NCBI GenBank assembly: GCA_964342695.1
Contig: CAYFFV010000005.1
Span: 1 to 64,000, forward strand
Reading direction: 5' to 3'
DNA: 64,000 nucleotides
From: CAYFFV01 sp964342695
GTDB taxonomy: Bacteria; Acidobacteriota; Vicinamibacteria; Vicinamibacterales; UBA8438
Shown: positions 52,123 through 61,964 of the stretch, piece after piece
Layout of the letters: every line of letters begins with the position of its first letter
Position numbering within the stretch: the stretch's first letter is position 1
Translations under genes and position numbers: made by a program
Notes under the pieces: generated by a model
Database searches by the model: none
What the model was told of the DNA's origin: nothing
What the model saw: the letters and a program-made list of their open reading frames with translations, nothing else

Positions 52123-52746
52123 CTATGGGGTGCCACCAGTCTGAGCATTCAAAAGCTCGATTAATTCTTGGGTTAGATCGAGACTCGTATTTGCCCAAAT
52201 CAATCCACCTTCACCAGCGCTAAAAATAAAAGAAAGTTTCTTGTCTTCCGCAACCTGCTCAATTATTGGAACCAACTTCTGTTGAAATTCAATTTGTAAC
52301 TGCTGTTGCAGTGCTTGCACTTCAGCTTCTGCATCTTGTGACAGGCGTTCAGCCTCGGCTTGTGAATCTTGAGCCGTTCTTTGAATGTCGCGCTCTAACT
52401 GAGCAATTTCACGCTGAAGTCCAAGACGAGCCTCGGCACTCATTATCGTCTGTCCTTCTTGCAATTTTTGCTGAAGCTCCTGCAATTGCGCATTCAACGA
52501 GGTAACATTTTCTTGCAATTCGGCGGTTCTAGCTTCAATTTCTGATAATTTTTCCTCACTTAACTCCTGAACGCTTGTGTTCGCTTCCTGACCTGCATCA
52601 GATTCTGTCGCGACTCTCTGTATATCGACGAAAGCAAAACCACCGTTTGTTTCAGGACTGGGTGATACAGAATCTTGCCCCTGAGCGAAAACAGTACCTA
52701 CCGTAAATGACAAAACAGCTATCATCAGTGCAATTACAAATTTCAT
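52123..52746 (-). CDS. OmpH/Skp-family periplasmic chaperone
   Basis: A 207-aa secreted protein. The signal peptide runs from ATG 52746 (KFVIALMIAVLSFTVGTVFA) to a cleavage site after about residue 20. 'GFAFVDIQRVATES' is the OmpH start. A long coiled coil (about 60-150, Gln/Glu/Leu-rich) forms the tentacles, and 'LIWANTSLDLTQELIELLNAQ' the C-terminal strand and helix. It chaperones outer-membrane proteins to BamA. GAGGGA lies about 8 bases upstream of this ATG. It follows bamA, as is common. Confidence 0.9.
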   Translation of the reverse strand: MKFVIALMIAVLSFTVGTVFAQGQDSVSPSPETNGGFAFVDIQRVATESDAGQEANTSVQELSEEKLSEIEARTAELQENVTSLNAQLQELQQKLQEGQTIMSAEARLGLQREIAQLERDIQRTAQDSQAEAERLSQDAEAEVQALQQQLQIEFQQKLVPIIEQVAEDKKLSFIFSAGEGGLIWANTSLDLTQELIELLNAQTGGTP

Positions 52747-52785
52747 TGGCTTTATCCCTCTAATTCTCACAAATATTCATTTCGT

Positions 52786-55473
52786 TTAAAAGGTAGTTCC
52801 AACAGCAAAGCGGAAAACCGTATCTTCCTGCGGAAGCAACCGATCATTGTAAACACCTTCGCTCTGCGGATTCCAAGCATAGATCAAACGGAAAGGAACA
52901 TTAAGCATGGGAATAAAAAACCTAAGCTCAATCCCAGTTGATGTCTTAAAAGAATCCATCGAAAAATCTTGACCAAAATCACGTACTTGTCCTGCATCGT
53001 AAAAAAATACAATCCTTACGGGATCGGCAATACTTATTTGATACTCAGCATTGGCCAAAAAGCTTTTATTACCTCCAATGAGTGACCGTCCCTGATAAGT
53101 TTCTGAGGGAATGTTAGGATCCATATCACTAAGGGTTGGACCAATTCTACGAATGTCATACCCTCGAACCGAATATTCTCCACCAAGCCACAAACGTTCA
53201 AATATCGGGATTTGGTCAACATTTCCAGCAAACAAATGTTGATACTGTAAACGCAAACCAATCGTAGTTCGTGAGGTTTGCGGCAAGTACCAAATGGTCT
53301 CCAAAAGCGGCTTAATAAACCTTGAGTTCCCTCCAACTCCAGCAAAATCTACACCTGCCTGGTACTTACTGCCAGACCTTGGAAAAATCGGATGATCAAT
53401 TGTATTAAGGCTTACCATTGGGGTTACTTTACTTACAGTCCTCGAGCCACCACTTCCTAACAACAACGCATCTTGAAAGAATGGGTTAAACGAAAGGAAA
53501 TCAGGATCAGCGGTGAAATAAGGATTGATATCTTTGACATTGGTCGCCTCATAGCTGTAACTCAGAAAAAATCTTCCGTAAAGTGACAGCGGCCATCCAA
53601 CCGTCGCCGTGCCACCCGTGCTATCTTCTGTGTAAGCACCAATCCATTCAATTTTTCTTGAAAAGAGAGCTATTTGCCCTGACATGTTCCGATCGAATAA
53701 ATAAGGTTCGGTGAACGTCAGATTTATGTCTCGTACTCTCGACCCACTCTGCACACCAACACCTAGGGTTTCTCCACGCCCAAGAAAATTACTCGTCTGG
53801 AAAGACACCTGACCGAAAAAACCATCAAATTGAGAAACTCCAGCACCAAACGTTAGTTGATTTAGATTTGTTTCTGTTAGATTAATTGTCAGATCGACTT
53901 CGTTCTCGGCATTTTCTGTTTTGTCGATGTCAACAGCAGTTTCCTCGTCGAGCGGCTCAAAAAAACCTAGTTGATTTAAACGGCGAATGCTGTGCCTTAA
54001 ACCTGCAGTATTGAAAACACCCCTCTCCATTAATTGGAGTTCGCGGCGAATAACCTGATCATGCGTTGTATGATTTCCCTCGATAGTAATGCGATTAACG
54101 AAATACTGATCGCCTTCCTGAATCTGAATAGTTACATCTACAACCGGTGAACCTTGAATATGAGTCACTAAAGCGTCTTCTGGACCGTCTGGTACCGTGG
54201 CACCTCCGGTAGTCTCAGATTCCTCATCAGGTGTAGGATTATTTATACTCACTCGAGGCTGAAGGTCTGGAAACAGGGTCATTTCGTAATATCCAAGAGC
54301 TCCATAGAGCTCCCGGGCTGTTTCAAACGAATCCCGAATGTATGCCTCACTGTAGTACTCACCAGTTTCAAGATCCTTAAACAACTCTCTCAAACCAGAA
54401 GCATTAATAACATCGTTTCCTTCAAAATTGACATCGCCCACTCGATACCGTTCTCCTTCTTCAACAGGTATTCGAAGGCGTAACCCACGATTTTCTCCAT
54501 CCTCAGAGACTTCCAAGTACTCAAGTTCAGGCTGTCCAACTTGAGCATCTACATAACCTTCGTTGCGGTAGAAGGCCACCAGTCGATCAGCATCCTCTTC
54601 GTATTGAGCTTCCTTATAGGTCCCACGTCCCGTAATCCAAGAAAGCCAATAACGTTCCTTCGTGTTCTGCATTTGACCACGTAATCTTCTGTCGCTCATG
54701 GACTCATTACCGGCGAAAGTTATTTCATCCACAAAGACTTTCGGACCCTCGTCCATGTCAAATGTCAACTGAACGGTTTTGTTAGCGCCTGGCATAGGGG
54801 TTACTTCATGGTTAATTTCAGCAAATTGATAGCCCTTATCCGCAAACATGAACTGCACAAGTCCTTTTACACGCTTAATCATCGATTCATCAAGAAATGA
54901 ATCGACACGAATGGCTAAACCGTTTTCCTGCATCGCCGTATCAATATCTCCACGGTCGACCTCGTCTGACCCTTCAAAAGTAACAAACCTGACTCGAGCT
55001 CGTTCTTCAAGATTAAAAATGACACGCTTACCAATCACCCCATTTTCCCAGGGTTGGTCAACAATTTCTATCCATAAGTCATCAAGGAAACCCGTGTCCC
55101 ATAATTTAAGAAAATCCTCGCGAATAACCTCCTCAGTCTCTTCGGTATACGGAACCCATTTATTTTGAGAAGGTCTACTGAGATAATCCGTAACCTCCAT
55201 ATAAAATAAATATGTTTCTGGTTCTACATTCGGAACATTGCCTTGAGTAGGGAAAGCTAGTTGAACCGTCCTAAGTAGTTCCGGAGAATCATCAGGCGGC
55301 AGTAACGCCTGCCCTCCAGGTTGTGCAGTAGATATTCCTTCTGCTTCTGAAACTGGACCTGGTTCTGCTTTTTCATGGGCAAATATACCTTCCTCTGGCA
55401 ACATAAAGAAGAATGTTATTGCAAACAAAAAAGCTTTTAGACCCACAAAGATTTCGTCTCTACGCATAATCAT
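52786..55473 (-). CDS. bamA: Outer membrane protein assembly factor BamA
   Basis: An 895-aa Omp85 protein. A signal peptide-like hydrophobic segment (about 12-30) is followed by a Pro-rich stretch and then about five POTRA domains (about 110-500; FEGSDEVDRGDI, 'ITFAGNESMSDRRLRGQM', 'VNFEGNDVINASGLRELF', ITIEGNHTTHDQVIRREL). The C-terminal 16-strand barrel has 'VGVQSGSRVRDINLTFTEPYLF' and the VRGY motif in the lid loop (GGEYSVRGYDIRRIGP). The last residue is Phe, as in barrel signals. ATG 55473 is chosen over TTG 55482. It inserts outer-membrane proteins. Confidence 0.94.
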   Translation of the reverse strand: MIMRRDEIFVGLKAFLFAITFFFMLPEEGIFAHEKAEPGPVSEAEGISTAQPGGQALLPPDDSPELLRTVQLAFPTQGNVPNVEPETYLFYMEVTDYLSRPSQNKWVPYTEETEEVIREDFLKLWDTGFLDDLWIEIVDQPWENGVIGKRVIFNLEERARVRFVTFEGSDEVDRGDIDTAMQENGLAIRVDSFLDESMIKRVKGLVQFMFADKGYQFAEINHEVTPMPGANKTVQLTFDMDEGPKVFVDEITFAGNESMSDRRLRGQMQNTKERYWLSWITGRGTYKEAQYEEDADRLVAFYRNEGYVDAQVGQPELEYLEVSEDGENRGLRLRIPVEEGERYRVGDVNFEGNDVINASGLRELFKDLETGEYYSEAYIRDSFETARELYGALGYYEMTLFPDLQPRVSINNPTPDEESETTGGATVPDGPEDALVTHIQGSPVVDVTIQIQEGDQYFVNRITIEGNHTTHDQVIRRELQLMERGVFNTAGLRHSIRRLNQLGFFEPLDEETAVDIDKTENAENEVDLTINLTETNLNQLTFGAGVSQFDGFFGQVSFQTSNFLGRGETLGVGVQSGSRVRDINLTFTEPYLFDRNMSGQIALFSRKIEWIGAYTEDSTGGTATVGWPLSLYGRFFLSYSYEATNVKDINPYFTADPDFLSFNPFFQDALLLGSGGSRTVSKVTPMVSLNTIDHPIFPRSGSKYQAGVDFAGVGGNSRFIKPLLETIWYLPQTSRTTIGLRLQYQHLFAGNVDQIPIFERLWLGGEYSVRGYDIRRIGPTLSDMDPNIPSETYQGRSLIGGNKSFLANAEYQISIADPVRIVFFYDAGQVRDFGQDFSMDSFKTSTGIELRFFIPMLNVPFRLIYAWNPQSEGVYNDRLLPQEDTVFRFAVGTTF

Positions 55474-55504
55474 TGAAAGCACCTATTTATCAGCCTACGA
55501 AACC

Positions 55505-57949
55505 TTAAACTCCTGAAGCTAATTGACGACCCTCAACCCTCTGTCCGAGTGTCCGATAGGCCAACACTCCACTATCAAGGTAGACCTCAATCTCGCCTTC
55601 ACTGAGTTGACCTTTAATCAACTCTTCAGACAGCGGATCCTCAACGTAACGCTGAATCGCCCGCCGCAACGGACGAGCACCGTACGACCGATCTTTACAA
55701 GTCTGAGCAATAATCCAATCCATTACGTCAGACGTAAGAGAAATCCTGATATTTCGACTGAAGAGATTTTCATTAACCTGACTCAATAACAACCGTGTAA
55801 TCTCTCGTAGATCACTATCGACCAAACCATCAAAAACGATAAGCTCATCAACGCGATTGATAAATTCAGGATTAAATGTCCTTTTTACTTCAGACAAAAC
55901 CATGTCTGAGACGTTACGCTGAACGCTCTCTGTATCAGGCGATTGGAAGCCCATCGATGTTTGTTTCTGAATGTGCCGCGCTCCAATATTCGAAGTCATG
56001 ATCACAATAGTATTCTTAAAATCAATTCTATTACCCAACCCATCGGTTAAATGGCCATCTTCAAACACCTGTAACAAAATATTAAAAAGGTCAGGGTGGG
56101 CTTTCTCAATCTCGTCAAGAAGAACAACCGAGTAAGGATGGTGTTTTATTTTTTCTGTTAATTGACCACCTTCTTCATACCCAACGTAACCAGGGGGCGA
56201 CCCAATCAACTTTGACACCGAATGTTTTTCCATATACTCAGACATGTCAAATCGAATCAGAGACCCATCACTTCCAAAAAGAAAATTTGCTAATGCCCTA
56301 GCCAACTCAGTCTTGCCAACACCTGTTGGGCCAAGAAACACAAAACTCCCGACGGGTCTATTAGGAGACTTGAGTCCCGCCCGAGAACGTCTAATGGCAC
56401 GCGCCAAAGCCGAGATCGCACGTTCTTGACTTACCACTCGACGATGCAAATGAGCTTCCATCTGCAATAATCGTTCACTCTCATCTTGGTTAAATGATGT
56501 TACTGGAACGCCCGTCCATTCAGACACAACTTCATCGATTTGTTCCCTGCCAATCTCTAACACTCTCGACTCAGACGAAACATCAAATTTCTCTTTCACA
56601 AACCGAAGATTCTCTCGAGCCAACAATTCTTGTTCACGAAAGAATTGAGCGCGTTCATAGTCTTTTTGAACAGTCGCATTCTCTAATTGTTCGACAGCAA
56701 CCCGGATACTCTTATTTATTTCACTATATTCCTTACTATGACCAGCTTGGCGCAATTTCATACAGGCACCAGCCTCATCTAACAAATCAATCGCTTTATC
56801 TGGAAGAAATCGATTGGTTATATATCGGCTCGATTGCTGAACAGCGGAGTCTATCGCCTCTCGAGTATAGGTGACACGATGAAATGATTCATACCGCTCT
56901 TTAATGCCCATCAAAATCTCAATAGTTTCCGTTTGAGTGGGTTGTTCTATACGGATAGTCTGAAACCGTCTCTCTAGTGAACGATCTTTCTCAATGTACT
57001 TCCTGTATTCACTTGGAGTAGTTGCTCCGATACACCTCAGTTCACCTCGCGACAAAGAAGGCTTAAGAATATTTGCAGCATCGAGAGATCCTTCTGCAGA
57101 ACCAGCACCAACTATCGTATGTAGTTCATCAATAAAAATTATGATATCAGGGTTATCAACCAATTCTTTCGTTATAGACTTCAGTCGCTCCTCAAATTGA
57201 CCTCTATACTTTGTTCCAGCAACAATCAAAGATATATCAAGAGACAGCACACGCTTTTCAGCAAGAAAATGAGACACCTGTCCCGACGCAATTCTTTGCG
57301 CCAAACCTTCAACTATCGCAGTCTTACCCACACCAGGCTCACCGATCAAAAGAGCGTTATTCTTCGTCCTTCGGCATAACACCTGCTGCAGACGATCGAG
57401 TTCTACCCAGCGACCCACCAAAGGATCATTATTGTTTTTAGCCGCTGCGTCCGTCAGATCTCTAGCAAATTCTTCAAGCAACGGAGTCTCTTTAGATGGG
57501 GGAACAACTGTTTTCTCGTTCAACAAATGCACAACATCTTCACGCACACCGCTGAGACGCATTCCCTTATCAGAGAGGATGGCGGCCGCAACCGAACGCT
57601 CTTCCCTGAGTATTCCTAGTAAAAGATGTTCTGTGCCAATGTAATTATGGAGCAACCGATCGGCTTCCTCTGAAGCATGCTGCAAAACTCTTTTCGTTTC
57701 AGTGCTAAATGGAATCTCAACAGAAGTTGAAATTTTGTCCCGAAAGACACTGCGCCCTTCTATTTCGTTACGGATACTCTCAAGTGACAGGTGGGACCGT
57801 GAAAAAATTCTATTTGTGAGACCTTTACCTTCTCGAATCAGTCCGAGTAACAGATGCTCGGTCTCGATAGAAATACTCCCGAGCTGACTCGCCTCATAAC
57901 GAGCAAAGAAAAGTACCCGTCGAGCACGCTCTGTATAACGCTCAAACAT
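55505..57949 (-). CDS. clpC: ATP-dependent Clp protease ATPase subunit ClpC
   Basis: An 814-aa double-AAA+ unfoldase that feeds ClpP. Clp_N repeats cover about 1-145 ('FERYTERARRVLFFARYEA', 'IGTEHLLLGILREE'). Walker A1 is GEPGVGKT near residue 208, with FIDELHTIVGAG as Walker B. A UVR-type segment lies near 420-450 (QKDYERAQFFREQE), diagnostic of ClpC rather than ClpA or ClpB. Walker A2 is GPTGVGKT near residue 546 and the D2 small domain ends the protein. It lies between lolD and bamA. No clpP or mcsAB adaptor is nearby. Confidence 0.95.
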   Translation of the reverse strand: MFERYTERARRVLFFARYEASQLGSISIETEHLLLGLIREGKGLTNRIFSRSHLSLESIRNEIEGRSVFRDKISTSVEIPFSTETKRVLQHASEEADRLLHNYIGTEHLLLGILREERSVAAAILSDKGMRLSGVREDVVHLLNEKTVVPPSKETPLLEEFARDLTDAAAKNNNDPLVGRWVELDRLQQVLCRRTKNNALLIGEPGVGKTAIVEGLAQRIASGQVSHFLAEKRVLSLDISLIVAGTKYRGQFEERLKSITKELVDNPDIIIFIDELHTIVGAGSAEGSLDAANILKPSLSRGELRCIGATTPSEYRKYIEKDRSLERRFQTIRIEQPTQTETIEILMGIKERYESFHRVTYTREAIDSAVQQSSRYITNRFLPDKAIDLLDEAGACMKLRQAGHSKEYSEINKSIRVAVEQLENATVQKDYERAQFFREQELLARENLRFVKEKFDVSSESRVLEIGREQIDEVVSEWTGVPVTSFNQDESERLLQMEAHLHRRVVSQERAISALARAIRRSRAGLKSPNRPVGSFVFLGPTGVGKTELARALANFLFGSDGSLIRFDMSEYMEKHSVSKLIGSPPGYVGYEEGGQLTEKIKHHPYSVVLLDEIEKAHPDLFNILLQVFEDGHLTDGLGNRIDFKNTIVIMTSNIGARHIQKQTSMGFQSPDTESVQRNVSDMVLSEVKRTFNPEFINRVDELIVFDGLVDSDLREITRLLLSQVNENLFSRNIRISLTSDVMDWIIAQTCKDRSYGARPLRRAIQRYVEDPLSEELIKGQLSEGEIEVYLDSGVLAYRTLGQRVEGRQLASGV

Positions 57950-58044
57950 GCACGATACCCGTTAAAAATCTAATCCTTTTGAAAGCCAAAACACTCCTAA
58001 ATTATAGAGGAAAAGCTTAACAGGAAGAAAAACGCGAACTTCCA

Positions 58045-58716
58045 TCACCAAGACAGGCTGCCCTTCTCGAGATAAAACACACGATCGCAAAGACCCGCAA
58101 GTCGAGTATTGTGAGTCGCAATCACCGAAGTCAGCCGATAATCGGCATGCATCTCCCGAAGTAAATTATGGAGTGCATCAGCGGTATCAGAGTCTAAATC
58201 TCCTGTCGGTTCGTCTGCAAGCAAAAGAGACGGTCGCATAACAAGGGCACGGGCCACCGCGACTCGCTGTTGCTCCCCTCCCGAGAGCATCCCGGGACGA
58301 TGACTCAATCGATCCGAGAGCCCAACCCTCTCAAGAAGAATTCTCGCCCGCTCTGAAGCCGCTTCCGATGAGACATCCGCAATACGTAAGGGCATTTCAA
58401 CGTTTTCAAGTGCGCTAAACTCTGGAAGTAAATGATGAAACTGAAAAACAAATCCGACATGCCGGTTTCTAAACCTTACGAGCTCCACATCAGACATCCC
58501 TGAAATATTTTCATCTCCTAGTTGCACTTGTCCGCCGTCACACCGATCTAATCCTCCAACTAGGTTCATTAACGTACTTTTCCCCACACCAGAGGCACCA
58601 ACTATTGCAACCATCTCTCCCTTGTTTATTGCAACACTTAAGTTCTCAAGAACCTGCAAATCCTGACCGGCCACTGAATAAGATTTCGATATGTTTGTCA
58701 GTTGAAGAAAAGGCAT
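58045..58716 (-). CDS. lolD: Lipoprotein-releasing ABC transporter ATPase LolD
   Basis: A 223-aa ABC ATPase. Walker A is GASGVGKST near residue 40, Q-loop 'FVFQFHHLLPEFSALENVEMPL' has the LolD pattern, the signature is MLSGGEQQRVAVARAL, and Walker B is LLLADEPTGDLD. It powers LolC-type permeases that extract lipoproteins from the inner membrane. It is 27 bases after lolC, which identifies it among similar MacB-like ATPases. LptE, encoded in this window, is a candidate client. Confidence 0.93.
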   Translation of the reverse strand: MPFLQLTNISKSYSVAGQDLQVLENLSVAINKGEMVAIVGASGVGKSTLMNLVGGLDRCDGGQVQLGDENISGMSDVELVRFRNRHVGFVFQFHHLLPEFSALENVEMPLRIADVSSEAASERARILLERVGLSDRLSHRPGMLSGGEQQRVAVARALVMRPSLLLADEPTGDLDSDTADALHNLLREMHADYRLTSVIATHNTRLAGLCDRVFYLEKGSLSW

Positions 58717-58742
58717 GGAAATGATTACCTTGAATGCGAGTG

Positions 58743-59978
58743 CTACCTCAGAGCCTCAGCCGGATCTACTCGCGATGCCTGCCGAGCAGGATAAATTGTC
58801 GCAACAAAACAGACGGATAATGCAGCTACTATAATGAGCCAAAAATCAAACATTTCTATAGTAAAGGGCACATAAGAAAGATCATAGACTTCGGCGTTCA
58901 AGCGAATTAACCGATAACGATCAAATATTGTCGCCAATATATATCCTCCAATTGCCCCTATTCCTGTACCGACAAACCCAATAATTGCACCTTGGAGAAA
59001 AAATATCTTTGTTATGCTGCGTGTTCCTGCACCCATCGTTTTAAGAATTGCAATATCTCTACTCTTTTCCATTACCAGTAAAATAAGAGATGCAACAATG
59101 TTTAAAGCAGCCACCATTACGATTAGACCAATAGTAATTGCCATTGCCATTTTCTCTAACCACAGAGCAGAAAATAATGACTGATTTAATTGGGACCAAT
59201 CTTCTGTGATGTAGCCTGCACCCAACTCATCTGAAACCATTTCGGCAACACCACGCGATTTATACATATCGTCTATCTTGAGTTCCATTAATTCGACACG
59301 ATCTTTTTGAAGAATTCGTTTAGCGACATCCAAAACAACGAAGCCGTACTCATTGTCATACGTATAAAGTCCCAAACTAAATGTTCCAACGACACGTAAC
59401 CTGCGTGGGCGAGGAATCATCCCTAACGGTGAAAGAGTGCCGTGCTGTGTAATCAACGTAACCTCGTCACCAACGAACGCACCCAACTGTTCAGCTACCC
59501 CTTTACCAATGACAAGTCCTCCCAAGACAGAACCTTCTCCCCCAACACTATCAAGATCAAATAAACTTCCCTCACTAACCGCGTTAGCGACCTCCGTTAC
59601 ATGCTGCTCAAGAGAGGGGTCAATTCCCTTGATCGTTATAAAAGCTTCCCCATTACGAGTAGTCGCAAGAGCTTTTCCTAGAATGGAAGGAGCCGCAGCT
59701 AATACTCGAGGAAATCCACTAAGTCGTCGCGCTGCTTCTTCATAATCTGCAAAACCTCCTTCCTCAACGTTCCACACATAAACGTGTGCCTCAGAACCAG
59801 TAATACGATCAGTCAATTCTCTCTGTAATCCAGTCATAAGAGCTACCGCTACTACTAGCGCCATAACTCCCAATGCAACACCAATAGTAGAGATTAGGGA
59901 GATTAAAGAAATAAAGGCCTGCTTGCGACGAGCAAGAAGATATCGCTTTGCGACGTAAAACTCAAAATTAGCCAGCAT
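58743..59978 (-). CDS. Lipoprotein-releasing permease LolC/LolE-type
   Basis: A 411-aa inner-membrane permease. One N-terminal helix (about 22-48, 'LISTIGVALGVMALVVAVALM') is followed by a large periplasmic domain (about 50-270) and three C-terminal helices in the FtsX/MacB region (IGLIVMVAALNIVASLILLVM; 'IIGFVGTGIGAIGGYIL'; 'FWLIIVAALSVCFVATI'). It starts with 'FEFYVAKRYLLARRKQAFISLISLIS', the Lol hallmark. Only one permease gene is present, so the complex may be a homodimer (LolF-like) with LolD. It lies 2 bases after lysS. Confidence 0.92.
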   Translation of the reverse strand: MLANFEFYVAKRYLLARRKQAFISLISLISTIGVALGVMALVVAVALMTGLQRELTDRITGSEAHVYVWNVEEGGFADYEEAARRLSGFPRVLAAAPSILGKALATTRNGEAFITIKGIDPSLEQHVTEVANAVSEGSLFDLDSVGGEGSVLGGLVIGKGVAEQLGAFVGDEVTLITQHGTLSPLGMIPRPRRLRVVGTFSLGLYTYDNEYGFVVLDVAKRILQKDRVELMELKIDDMYKSRGVAEMVSDELGAGYITEDWSQLNQSLFSALWLEKMAMAITIGLIVMVAALNIVASLILLVMEKSRDIAILKTMGAGTRSITKIFFLQGAIIGFVGTGIGAIGGYILATIFDRYRLIRLNAEVYDLSYVPFTIEMFDFWLIIVAALSVCFVATIYPARQASRVDPAEALR

Positions 59979-59980
59979 AC

Positions 59981-61492
59981 CTATTCGATACTTTTCGGTC
60001 GCATTAAGGGAAATAAGATCACATCTCGAATGGACATACTATTTGTCAAAAGCATTACAAGACGATCAATTCCAACACCTTCACCTGCCGTAGGAGGAAG
60101 ACCATATTCCAGAGCTTGAATATAATCATCGTCCATAGCGTGTGCTTCATCATCACCTTTGTCTCGCTCAGCCAATTGATCCTGAAAACGACGGCGCTGT
60201 TCAATCGGATCATTTAACTCACTAAACGCATTCGCCACTTCCATTCCGCCGACGAACAATTCAAATCTTTCAACGGTATCTGGATCATCGGTTTTCTGTT
60301 TTGACAAAGGTGACACTTCGGTAGGGAAATCATAAACAATAGTCGGCTGAATTATTTTTTTCTCACAAAACTGTTCAAAGAGCGCCACTGTCGTTTTACC
60401 GGCACCAGTATTACCTGGAAGATCAACGTTTAAGCGCTCAGCAAGTCGTCCTGTATAGACTGGGTCGCGAAGGTTTTCCTCAGAAACACCAAAATCAAAC
60501 TCCCCGTTCAGAGAATGACAGACAGCCTCTCTAAGTGACACGCGTTTAAAAGGAGGGGCGAAAGAAATCGTATTCTCACCAAAAAGAAAGTCCGTCTTAC
60601 CAGTTACATCAACAGCGATCTGGTTAAATAACTTTTCCGTGAGATCCATTAGGGCTTGATAATCACTATATGCCTCATAAAATTCCAGCATCGTAAACTC
60701 TGGATTATGCTGAGTTGAAATGCCTTCATTTCTGAAGTTTCGATTAATTTCATAAACCCGTTGAATACCGCCCACCACAAGACGCTTCAGATATAACTCA
60801 GGCGCAATCCTCAGATACAGAGGCAAATCCAGTGCATTATGATGCGTAACAAACGGTCGTGCGAGCGCTCCACCTGCAAGTGCCTGCATCATCGGGGTCT
60901 CGACTTCCAAGTACCCTCGCTCATCAAAAAACCGACGGATAGACAACAACGTTCGGCTTCTAATTTCAAAGACCGTCCTAGCGGACTCATTAACAATAAG
61001 ATCAAGGTATCGCTGTCGATACCGAATCTCGACGTCTGTTAGTCCGTGCCACTTCTCCGGCAATGGAATTAAACATTTAGCGAGAAACTGCAACCGACTC
61101 GCCCATACTGTTAATTCATTGGTACGTGTACGAAAAATCCGTCCGTCAACTCCTATCTGATCTCCAATATCTAACAGCTTGAACACCTTAAATTCTTGCT
61201 CAGACAGAGCATCTTTTCTAACATAAATCTGTATTCGATTTCGTCCGTCAGAAATGACAAGAAAATTCGCCTTACCAAAACTGCGTATTCCCAAAACGCG
61301 CCCGGCAACTTTTGTTTGCGCTTGTCTCTCCTCCAAAGCAGCAGTGTCAAATCCTTCAAAACGATCGATTAACACCGAAACTGTGTCGGTAAAATCAAAC
61401 TTATGCGGGTAAAGATCAATGCCGAGTTCACCAAGTTTCTCCAGATTCTCTCGTCGTTGGCGTAATTGATCGGTTCCACGATCATCATTCAT
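59981..61492 (-). CDS. lysS: Lysyl-tRNA synthetase (class II)
   Basis: A 503-aa class IIb synthetase. An OB-fold anticodon domain (about 60-160) precedes the catalytic core, which has motif 1 FFDERGYLEVETPMMQ, motif 2 FRNEGISTQHNPEFTMLEFYEAY (FRNE near residue 262) and motif 3 GVGIDRLVMLL near the end. The family end FPLMRP is conserved. It is in an operon between nusB and lolC. It charges tRNA-Lys. Confidence 0.97.
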   Translation of the reverse strand: MNDDRGTDQLRQRRENLEKLGELGIDLYPHKFDFTDTVSVLIDRFEGFDTAALEERQAQTKVAGRVLGIRSFGKANFLVISDGRNRIQIYVRKDALSEQEFKVFKLLDIGDQIGVDGRIFRTRTNELTVWASRLQFLAKCLIPLPEKWHGLTDVEIRYRQRYLDLIVNESARTVFEIRSRTLLSIRRFFDERGYLEVETPMMQALAGGALARPFVTHHNALDLPLYLRIAPELYLKRLVVGGIQRVYEINRNFRNEGISTQHNPEFTMLEFYEAYSDYQALMDLTEKLFNQIAVDVTGKTDFLFGENTISFAPPFKRVSLREAVCHSLNGEFDFGVSEENLRDPVYTGRLAERLNVDLPGNTGAGKTTVALFEQFCEKKIIQPTIVYDFPTEVSPLSKQKTDDPDTVERFELFVGGMEVANAFSELNDPIEQRRRFQDQLAERDKGDDEAHAMDDDYIQALEYGLPPTAGEGVGIDRLVMLLTNSMSIRDVILFPLMRPKSIE

Positions 61493-61496
61493 ACAC

Positions 61497-61964
61497 TTAT
61501 GATCCCCCTATAGAATCTTTGTGGTTAGATTCGTGTTGCCCGTCGAATCGTCGACTAACAGCATCGAGAATACCGTTAACAAAACTTGCTGCATCATCTC
61601 CACTGAACGTCTTGGCTAACTCAAGTGCCTCGTCAATCACAACAGCTTTTGGTGTGTCAGTAAACAACATTTCATACAAGGCCATCCTCATAATGAGTCG
61701 GTCGATAACGGCCATACGTGAAAGTCGCCAATTTTTTGCATTTGTCTCTAATAGAGGATCGATTATGTTTAATTGGTCGGTTGTTCCTTTTACAAGAATC
61801 ATAGCGAATTGTCGCCGTGAATCTGGAGCCCGATGAACCCGCCAGAAAAGCCGACTCGCTTCATCAAGGGCGACAGCGTCGAGCTTTCCTATCTCCCATT
61901 GATAAAGTAGTTGCAGGGCCGCCTCTCGACTACGGTGTCGCTCGGAATCTGGTCGATGAGTCAT
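61497..61964 (-). CDS. nusB: Transcription antitermination factor NusB
   Basis: A 155-aa all-alpha protein that helps form rRNA antitermination complexes with S10. 'RHRSREAALQLLYQWEIG' is the NusB start, then 'IDPLLETNAKNWRLSRMAVIDRLIMRMALYEML' and 'AVVIDEALELAKTFSGDDAASFVNGILDAV' (key VIDEALELAKxF). The start overlaps the ribH stop as ATGA, a very common ribH-nusB pairing. Confidence 0.96.
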   Translation of the reverse strand: MTHRPDSERHRSREAALQLLYQWEIGKLDAVALDEASRLFWRVHRAPDSRRQFAMILVKGTTDQLNIIDPLLETNAKNWRLSRMAVIDRLIMRMALYEMLFTDTPKAVVIDEALELAKTFSGDDAASFVNGILDAVSRRFDGQHESNHKDSIGGS

